34,297 nt of DNA from Thermodesulfobacteriota bacterium (GTDB lineage Bacteria; Desulfobacterota; WTBG01; CAIYCZ01; CAIRTM01): the NCBI GenBank assembly GCA_028282925.1, contig JANQGV010000037.1, forward strand, positions 1-34,297, read 5' to 3'. A program made the translations under genes and the position numbers. Below, piece after piece: positions 27,423-34,297 of the stretch (the first letter of the stretch is position 1; the number at the start of each line of letters is the position of its first letter). The notes below the pieces were generated by a model. That model ran no database searches. It was not told the origin of the DNA and saw only the letters and a program-made list of their open reading frames with translations.

Positions 27423-29240
27423 ATGAATAACCCGGATCTTTTAGCAGAAATCGAACAATTTTTACTGCATAATCCTGCTCTGCTGGAATTGCTGAAAGAT
27501 CCTGCAAAGCGGCGAACCCTGGAGTATCTGTGCCGGGAAGATTTCGACCGGCTTGATTATCTGCTTAAAAATCCATGGCTTAATCTGGAGAAGGTTGTCA
27601 GTATTGCCGACAGCATTATGAACATCTCTCCCGAGATTTCCAGCGATGATCTGCTTAATATCCTCTGTGAATATACTGTTCGCCTGACGGATGCCATTGC
27701 CGCAACGTGCCGCACGTATGATCCGGTCAAGAAGACCATGGTTGCCAGCGGGGCCAATAACTGGAGTATTGAGAGAATTGAAGCAATTCCATATGAGGAC
27801 TCTCTGGCCGGGCGGGTCATAAAGGACAAAACCCACTGGTGTGTGCCTGATATCAGCGCGGAGCCGCTTTACAAAGAAAAGGACAAGATTGTCGGTATGG
27901 GTATTAATTCCATGCTGGCCCTCCCCATACAACTCATTGATTATGAAGGTGCGGAAAAGAAAAGTGTTCTGTTGGGAACATTGCAGATCTATTTTCGGGA
28001 GAAGGGCAAGACCTTTTATCCCCAGCAAATCAAACTTGTAAAAAGCATTGTAAGCCGCTTCAGTTATGTTTTAGCGCAACAGCGCAAATTTGCACTTCAG
28101 AAAAAATCGCAGATTATTCAGGAAAGCCGCAAAGCACTCGTTTCCATCCTTAAACGGACCCAGTCGCTTGATCAGGTGCTGAGTTTTCTGGTTGCCAAAA
28201 TTGCGGAAACAATCAGCGTACACAGGTGCTCTCTTTTTTCCATTGAGACAGACCCCGACGGCAGGCATTTTGCAATCCTGATTGCCGGGTATCCGCTGGC
28301 ATCCTTTGAGCACCGCTACGGGGTTACACTGACTTTTGAAGAACATCCGGCATTTAAAGAGGTATACGAAACCGGACAGCCGCTCCTTATCGAGGAGGCC
28401 CGGAACGATCCCCGCATGCGGGCCAGTTACGAACTGTATTTACATAAGAAAATAGAAAACGTCTATTTTTTTCCCATTAAAGATGAAGATGATGTGGTTA
28501 TGAATGTTCTGGTTCTTGATGGTGACGAATCCCGGCCCCTGGATAAGGATGACCTGTTTTTCAGCAACGCCCTTATTCAGGACATTGAACTGTGTATCCA
28601 GGCGTCTATCCGCTCTCAGGAGCGGCACGATTTTTTCAACCAGATGCTTTCTTTCGGTGCAATAGCCAAAGTGTATGCCAAAAAGCTTGCATCGCCCGAA
28701 TCCACCGCCGAGGAACTGAACCTTCTGTATAAAAAATTGTACAAGAGTATGCTTGCCGTAAACGACATCATTACGGACCGGGTTCCCTTTGCCCAAAAAG
28801 AGGTTTTTGATTTGAACGAGGTAATTGCCGAACGGCTCGAAGCATACTACTTCCCCCCCCAGGTATCCGTGGAAGAGAGTATTTCCAAAAACAGTGTAAT
28901 GATTACGGCCGACAAGAAAAAAGTCGGGCGGATAGTGGGCAACCTGCTTGACAACGCCCATAAAAAGCTGGAGGAGCTTAAAAAAGGCGTTTTGCGGGTT
29001 ATGTCGTTTATGGAAGATGACTATGTAGTTATTGAAATCGGCAATACAGGCACTATTCCGGAAGACCTCCGGAAAGGGCTCCTGCAGGCCCATCGGCTTA
29101 TGCCGCAGCATAACCGGGACGAAGGCGGGCAGGGACTGTCGATTGTAAATCTTTTTACGGTCATGCATAATGGTGAAGTGGCCTTTGAAAGTTCAGCCGA
29201 AAAAAACTGGACGGTCTTCAGGGTCAAACTGCCGTTGTAG
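27423..29240 (+). CDS. GAF-domain sensor histidine kinase-like protein
   Basis: Two GAF-like regions; HATPase N-box KVGRIVGNLLDNAHKKLEEL and GGQGLSIVNLFTVMHNGEV. Confidence 0.85.
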   Translation: MNNPDLLAEIEQFLLHNPALLELLKDPAKRRTLEYLCREDFDRLDYLLKNPWLNLEKVVSIADSIMNISPEISSDDLLNILCEYTVRLTDAIAATCRTYDPVKKTMVASGANNWSIERIEAIPYEDSLAGRVIKDKTHWCVPDISAEPLYKEKDKIVGMGINSMLALPIQLIDYEGAEKKSVLLGTLQIYFREKGKTFYPQQIKLVKSIVSRFSYVLAQQRKFALQKKSQIIQESRKALVSILKRTQSLDQVLSFLVAKIAETISVHRCSLFSIETDPDGRHFAILIAGYPLASFEHRYGVTLTFEEHPAFKEVYETGQPLLIEEARNDPRMRASYELYLHKKIENVYFFPIKDEDDVVMNVLVLDGDESRPLDKDDLFFSNALIQDIELCIQASIRSQERHDFFNQMLSFGAIAKVYAKKLASPESTAEELNLLYKKLYKSMLAVNDIITDRVPFAQKEVFDLNEVIAERLEAYYFPPQVSVEESISKNSVMITADKKKVGRIVGNLLDNAHKKLEELKKGVLRVMSFMEDDYVVIEIGNTGTIPEDLRKGLLQAHRLMPQHNRDEGGQGLSIVNLFTVMHNGEVAFESSAEKNWTVFRVKLPL

Positions 29241-29309
29241 GCCCTGTCATGAAAAGCCGGCGGGAAGTCTTTCGGCCGTGAGTAACGATACAGTAATGAA
29301 GGGAGAAAT

Positions 29310-30428
29310 ATGGGAACCAGAACAGCGCACGTTAAGGAAGCAGGCCAGAGCCTGTGGCTGGACAACATCCAGCGCAAAGAACTGCAGGATGGTACACTGA
29401 AGCGGATGATTGTAGAGGACGGTATATGCGGGGTAACGTCTAATCCTACAATTTTTATGAATGCCGTGTCGAAAAGCACGGACTATGACGAACAGATAAT
29501 GCGGCTTACCAATGAAGGTAAAAGCAGTGGAGAGATCTATCACCATATCACCATAGAGGATATACGTACCGCCGGGGAACTGTTTTTGCCCGTGTATGAA
29601 GAAACCGGGCACAAGGACGGCTTTGTCTCCATTGAGGTCAATCCCCAGCATGCGTTCAATGTGGAAGAGAGCATACTGGAAGCACGTGATGTGGTTACGG
29701 AAATCGGCCTGCCCAATATCATGGTGAAAATTCCCGGAACCCGCGAGGGACTGGCTGTTGTGCGGCAACTCATTATTGAGGGTTTTAATGTCAATGTGAC
29801 GCTGCTGTTCGATCCGGAACGCTACCGGCAGGTTGCGGAGACCTATATTCAGGCCCTCGAGGAACGGTCACGCCAGGGAAACGATATATCCGATGTTCAT
29901 TCGGTGGCCAGCTTTTTTATCAGCCGGGTAGATGCCAATGTAGACCGGATTCTGGACGAGTCCGGTAAAGAGAATGCAGCAGCCCTGCGCGGAGAGGCTG
30001 CAATCCAGGTTGCCAAGGTCACCTATGCAATCTATCAGGACCTGTTCTTCGGTGAGCGCTTCAGTGCTTTACGGGAGAAAGGGGCACGGATACAACGGGT
30101 GCTGTGGGCAAGTACAGGAACGAAAGACCCGTCTTACAGTGATGTGAAGTATGTCGACGGTCTTATCGGTCCCCAGACAATCAATACGCTGCCTCCTAAG
30201 ACCCTCGCTGCCTTACGAGACCATGGTGTCGTCAAGCAAACCATTGACATCGGATTGAAGGATGCGCCGGAGATACTGCGTAACATTGAAGCCTGCGGAG
30301 TCGACTTTGCAGCGCTGTACAGCAGGCTTGAGGACGAAGGGGTCAAGGCTTTTGAAAAGTCATATCTCGATCTGCTCCAGTCGGTTGAGGAAAAGGGTAA
30401 AAGTTTGTGTGCCAAAGCCGCGAACTAG
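29310..30428 (+). CDS. tal: Transaldolase
   Basis: QSLWLDNIQRKELQDGTLKRMIVEDGICGVTSNPTIF; NIMVKIPGTREGLAVV; VLWASTGTKDPSYSDVKYVDGLIGPQTINTLPP. Confidence 0.93.
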   Translation: MGTRTAHVKEAGQSLWLDNIQRKELQDGTLKRMIVEDGICGVTSNPTIFMNAVSKSTDYDEQIMRLTNEGKSSGEIYHHITIEDIRTAGELFLPVYEETGHKDGFVSIEVNPQHAFNVEESILEARDVVTEIGLPNIMVKIPGTREGLAVVRQLIIEGFNVNVTLLFDPERYRQVAETYIQALEERSRQGNDISDVHSVASFFISRVDANVDRILDESGKENAAALRGEAAIQVAKVTYAIYQDLFFGERFSALREKGARIQRVLWASTGTKDPSYSDVKYVDGLIGPQTINTLPPKTLAALRDHGVVKQTIDIGLKDAPEILRNIEACGVDFAALYSRLEDEGVKAFEKSYLDLLQSVEEKGKSLCAKAAN

Positions 30429-30443
30429 TAAATTTTTAAAACC

Positions 30444-30770
30444 CACGGCTTTCAGCCGTGAGACCTGAATAGCTTTGAATGATTCTGTGGGAAAATATTC
30501 ATAAGACGCTACGCGTCTTCTACCCCTTTTCTTTGCTCGCTCCAAAGAAAAGGGGGAAAAGAAAGGGCGCCCTGCAACTTGTCCCGCCATTGGCGGGATA
30601 CCCTCGCGGCACGATTTCAGTCGGCGGGTCAACAAACTCGCCCCTGAACGGCGGGGCTCAAACATGTCGCCCCTTGTCTCCTCCTGAATGAGTTTATCCT
30701 TGGGCGAAGCCGAAGGGCTGCACTCGGCTGCATTGCAATGGGAACAAGAAAGCCCGTAACTAATCAACGG
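30444..30770. repeat. Structured, probably noncoding intergenic element with multiple perfect hairpins
   Basis: Hairpins CACGGCT/AGCCGTG, AAGACGC/GCGTCTT, CCCCTTTTCTTTG-N7-CAAAGAAAAGGGG and CCCGCC/GGCGGG; the minus strand spells the GDMFEPRRSG...LLTRRLKSCREGIPPMAGQVAGRPFF reading that I recall from dubious ORFs in many proteobacteria. Confidence 0.55.
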
Positions 30771-30922
30771 TAAATACTTTTAGTGATCAATGTTGCATAT
30801 ATATTAGTGTGATGTACCCCTTTGGGGTGCTTTCTAAAGACTCGCCCTATGGGCGAGGTAAAGGATAATTCTCCGTGGTTGCATGAAAGGTGTGTGAAAA
30901 CAGATAAGGGGGGCTGATCTGC

Positions 30923-31852
30923 CTATGCGGGCTCGGCATATCTGATTACGCGGTTTTTGCCTGAGGCTTTCCCTTCGTACAGGGCCGCATCGGCCGTGCG
31001 AACCAGTTCCCGTTTGGTTGTGGCCTTGCCGGGTAACGATGAAATGCCGATTGTGACGCTGATATGGCCGAGGGGCTTTCCATCATCTGTTTCAAAGGCA
31101 TATTCGTCGACTTCTTCACGTATACGTTCGGCCACAACGCTTGCTTCATCCTCGGCGGTCTCCGGCAGCACAACAAAAAATTCCTCTCCGCCGTAGCGGG
31201 CCACAAAGTCGGACCCGCGCGTGTTTTTTTTGATCAGCTGTGCAATCCGTTTCAGGACCATATCACCGGCGAGATGTCCGTAGGTGTCGTTGCAGGCTTT
31301 GAAGTCGTCAATGTCTATCATCATAACGGTCAGGGGTCTGTTGTAGCGTGTGGCCCGCTCGATTTCCGTCTGGAGCGTTTCGCTGAAAGAGCGGTAATTT
31401 GCCAGATCGGTAAGTTCATCACTGTTTGAAAGCTTTTTGTAAAACTCCCGTTCATGGGCCATTTCCATAAGCCGCTTTGTTTCAAGGGCTTTCTCCACGG
31501 TCAGTTTAATGTGGTCGAAATTGAACGGCTTTGTGATAAAGTCAAACGCCCCGGCCTTCATGGAATCCACGGCATGTTCGATCGTGGCAAAGCCCGTGAT
31601 GACGATAATGGGAATATCCAGGCCCAGGTCTTTGATGTTTTTGGTAAGGGATATGCCGTCCATTTTTGGCATAATCAGGTCGGAGATGATCAGGTCGTAG
31701 GTTTTCTGGTCGAGCATCTCCAGGGCATTCATGCCTGAATCCGTGGTGTCAACGCTGAATCCGTCTTCAGCCAGCAGTTCGGCCACCGTGTCGCGAGCCG
31801 AGGCCTCATCGTCTACTATCAGGATCTGAATATTCTTTTTTTCATCAGCCAT
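30923..31852 (-). CDS. Response regulator with GGDEF domain (diguanylate cyclase)
   Basis: REC (LIVDDEASARD, IISDLIMPKMDG) and GGDEF (ARYGGEEFFVVLPET) with RxxD I-site five residues upstream. Confidence 0.94.
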   Translation of the reverse strand: MADEKKNIQILIVDDEASARDTVAELLAEDGFSVDTTDSGMNALEMLDQKTYDLIISDLIMPKMDGISLTKNIKDLGLDIPIIVITGFATIEHAVDSMKAGAFDFITKPFNFDHIKLTVEKALETKRLMEMAHEREFYKKLSNSDELTDLANYRSFSETLQTEIERATRYNRPLTVMMIDIDDFKACNDTYGHLAGDMVLKRIAQLIKKNTRGSDFVARYGGEEFFVVLPETAEDEASVVAERIREEVDEYAFETDDGKPLGHISVTIGISSLPGKATTKRELVRTADAALYEGKASGKNRVIRYAEPA

Positions 31853-32168
31853 GATGGAGAATAGCCTTTGTGTAGGACAAACACGTGCTTACTGCGTTCA
31901 TACTACCGTATATTTTATCCCCGTTTCCGGGATGCTGGGATTATCCAATGATGTCTCGCTGTATGGTGCATGTATTCTATCTATATTCAACATGGATGTC
32001 AATTGGATTAAAAAGATATATATATTACGTTATATATAGTAAATTTTGCTTATTGCCACCATAAAATAGTTATTAATAGCATGTGTCGACAGCAGCGGTA
32101 TGGCTTTGCATAAAGCAAGCGTTGTCCCGACTCAGGGCTGAAAAGTTCCCGGCAGCCCAGACTAGTGC

Positions 32169-32197
32169 TTGACATACAGGTAGATTGTGTATTTTAT
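32169..32197 (+). promoter_or_regulatory. Putative sigma70 promoter for the glycosyltransferase gene
   Basis: TTGACA-N17-TTTTAT about 60 nt upstream of the ATG. Confidence 0.4.
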
Positions 32198-32254
32198 TAG
32201 GTGAGTTTGATCAATTTTTCAACAAAAATGTCCTACGCTTAGAGTTGCTATTGC

Positions 32255-34297
32255 ATGTCTATGAATATTCTAGTTGTCACAGGTATTTTCCCCCCCGATA
32301 TCGGCGGTCCCGCAAGTTACGTTCCTGCAATTTCCCGGGCGTTACAGGACAACGGGCATAGGATAACGGTCATTACCCTCAGCGACGATCCGGCACAACA
32401 GGACGATGGCCGGACGTTGGATGTGGTGCGCATACAGCGTAACTCATTTCGTCCGCTACGCGTTATTAAAACAATCGCAACGATTTTTCGGCTGGGCTGG
32501 AAAGCCGATGTGCTCTTTGTGCATGGTCTTGCCCTTGAGGCAGTGCTTGCCAACCTGGTTTTGCGGAAACCGCTGGTGCAAAAAATAGTGGGCGATCTTG
32601 CCTGGGAACGGGCCAGGATGTTCGGTTCTACGGACGACGGCATTGAACTTTTCCAAAAGAAAAAATACGGTCTCCGACTGGAGCTCCTCAAAAAGCTCAG
32701 GGCCTACTGGGTTGCACGCAGCTCTGTTTTGATTACGCCCAGCCGTTATCTAAAAAGAATCGTCCAGGAATGGGGGGTGCCGGAAGACAAAATCCGGGTG
32801 ATATACAACGCCGTGGAGATGCCTGATGCAGCATTGCCTGGTGAAGGGGTAGATGTTCCCGCAAACGGCGGTTCAGTGAAAAAAGTTGTTTCGGTAGGCA
32901 GGCTGGTTCCATGGAAGGGGTTTGAGGCCCTTATTGCCGTTTGCAGCGGTATCCCGGAAATGGAACTGAGTATTGTCGGAGAGGGGTCGGAAAGAGCACA
33001 CCTGGAGTCGTTGATAGAAAAACACGGGGTTTCCGGCAGGGTGCGTCTGGCAGGCCAGCTTGGGCGCCGGGAGGTTTTTACCGGCCTGCAGCGGGCCGAT
33101 CTTTTCGTGTTGAATTCATCCTATGAAGGCCTGCCCCATATCGTGCTTGAGGCGATGGCCGCCGGGACGCCGGTTATCGCCACCAACACCGGCGGGACCC
33201 ACGAGTTGGTACAGGACGGCTATAACGGTATTCTTATCCCGGCTGGGGACTCCTCAGCCCTGGAAAGTGTTGTCCGTACAATGCTCTCCGATGAAGCGCT
33301 TAGGGAACGGATTGTAAAAAACGGATGTGCCACCCTCAAACAGTTCGGTTGGGACGGGCTGGTCAACACGACCGAACAACTGCTTGCTGCAGCGGCCGAC
33401 GGTCACATTGATCTGCCGGGTGACGATGCCGGATCAATATCCGAGCGCCTGAAAGTGCTTTTTATCAGCACAACGCGATTTCCGTCCCGGCCCGATCCAA
33501 CGCTGATAAAGAAATGGAAGGGACTGGAACCTTTTTTCCAGTCGAAAGTAATCTCCTTTGGGGACGGTCAGGCGGGCGCGCAGGCCGAACTACACGGATC
33601 GCGCTGGGTGCTGTTGTCTTCGCGCCTGCCGCGAATGTTGCGCTATGCTCTGCACTTTGTGGTTTCGTGGTGGATTACGACGGTCGAAGCGTGGAAGAAA
33701 TCGACCTCTGCCGTTGTGGCCCAGAGCCCCTATGAAGCGGTTGCACCGGCACTGGCCCTGTTGCCCTGGAAGTTGTTTGGAGTTCCGTCAAAACCGAAAC
33801 TCATTATAGAAATTCACAGCGACTGGCGCGAGGGGGTAATGCTCTATCACCGGACATGGTTTTCGGGGCTGGAAAAAGCCGCCAGGACCATTGTGGGCAG
33901 GTTCAGCCTGGGGCAGGCCGATGCCTATCGCGCGATTTCATCGTACTGCCGTAACCTTCTGCCCCGGGGATCGCAACAGGTGTTTGTGTTTCCGACATTT
34001 ACCGACCTTGACAGTTTTCAATCTCCGGAAGACGATCTTATGCGCGAGATGCAGGATCGGTATGGTAGAAACTATTTTTCCTATGCCGGAATGCTGATTT
34101 ATCTTAAAGGAATCCACCATCTCATTCGTGCCGTTGCAACCGTTGCGGCATCGCACCCGGACGTTCGGCTTATCATCGCCGGGAAAGGTGCCGAGGAAGA
34201 GCGGCTGAAAAGCCTGGTTCGTCAGGAGAAGCTGGAAGAGCATATTCAGTTTGTCGGACATCTCGAACAAAACCGGCTGGCCGCCCTGATAAAGAAT
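32255..34297 (+). CDS. Fused tandem GT4-type glycosyltransferase, truncated by the window edge
   Basis: Read by hand without a stop from ATG 32255/32261 to the window end. Domain 1: ILVVTGIFPPDIGGPASYV...VGRLVPWKGFEAL...SYEGLPHIVLEAMAAGTPVIATNTGG. Domain 2: LKVLFISTTRFPSRPDP...YAGMLIYLKGIHHLI...IIAGKG. Confidence 0.88.
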   Translation, partial: MSMNILVVTGIFPPDIGGPASYVPAISRALQDNGHRITVITLSDDPAQQDDGRTLDVVRIQRNSFRPLRVIKTIATIFRLGWKADVLFVHGLALEAVLANLVLRKPLVQKIVGDLAWERARMFGSTDDGIELFQKKKYGLRLELLKKLRAYWVARSSVLITPSRYLKRIVQEWGVPEDKIRVIYNAVEMPDAALPGEGVDVPANGGSVKKVVSVGRLVPWKGFEALIAVCSGIPEMELSIVGEGSERAHLESLIEKHGVSGRVRLAGQLGRREVFTGLQRADLFVLNSSYEGLPHIVLEAMAAGTPVIATNTGGTHELVQDGYNGILIPAGDSSALESVVRTMLSDEALRERIVKNGCATLKQFGWDGLVNTTEQLLAAAADGHIDLPGDDAGSISERLKVLFISTTRFPSRPDPTLIKKWKGLEPFFQSKVISFGDGQAGAQAELHGSRWVLLSSRLPRMLRYALHFVVSWWITTVEAWKKSTSAVVAQSPYEAVAPALALLPWKLFGVPSKPKLIIEIHSDWREGVMLYHRTWFSGLEKAARTIVGRFSLGQADAYRAISSYCRNLLPRGSQQVFVFPTFTDLDSFQSPEDDLMREMQDRYGRNYFSYAGMLIYLKGIHHLIRAVATVAASHPDVRLIIAGKGAEEERLKSLVRQEKLEEHIQFVGHLEQNRLAALIKN

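Noticed and set aside
28440-29168. 242-aa minus-strand ORF
   Set aside because: Antisense to the GAF kinase gene
30360-30767. 135-aa minus-strand ORF as a real protein
   Set aside because: Overlaps the end of transaldolase and is built from palindromic DNA; more likely a structured repeat

Overview
The 34.3-kb window looks like a Gram-negative, probably Desulfobacterota/Desulfuromonadota-type genome; this taxonomic guess comes from gene content only. It contains: (1) a tRNA-Arg(CCG). (2) A large minus-strand metal or metallophore uptake island (about 1.8-18.6 kb). It encodes a TonB2-type energiser (DUF3450, TtpC-like ExbB, ExbB2, ExbD, TonB, TPR), a TonB-dependent receptor, a NapH-like membrane Fe-S protein, a Tat-exported protein I do not recognise, two ABC half-transporters with exporter fold, a small ferredoxin, a DUF3793 protein, a PAS-only protein, a DtxR-family regulator, and an exported CbiX/CbiK-like chelatase. 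(3) Two riboswitch-like leaders that flank the chelatase gene, each followed by an intrinsic terminator: a Moco-like RNA and a c-di-GMP-I (GEMM) RNA. (4) A palindrome TTAG-N6-CTAA at three intergenic sites beside the chelatase leader, the ABC operon and the regulator locus, each lying within a plausible sigma70 promoter. This looks like an undescribed DtxR-type regulon. (5) Two-component pieces (REC-PAS-HisKA without HATPase, Hpt, GAF sensor kinase, REC-GGDEF), a MurC-like ligase, a YfcE-like phosphoesterase, a tandem pair of small secreted paralogues next to a subtilase, a transaldolase, and a fused GT4-GT4 glycosyltransferase that runs off the right edge. Family calls were made by eye from the translations, with no database search.
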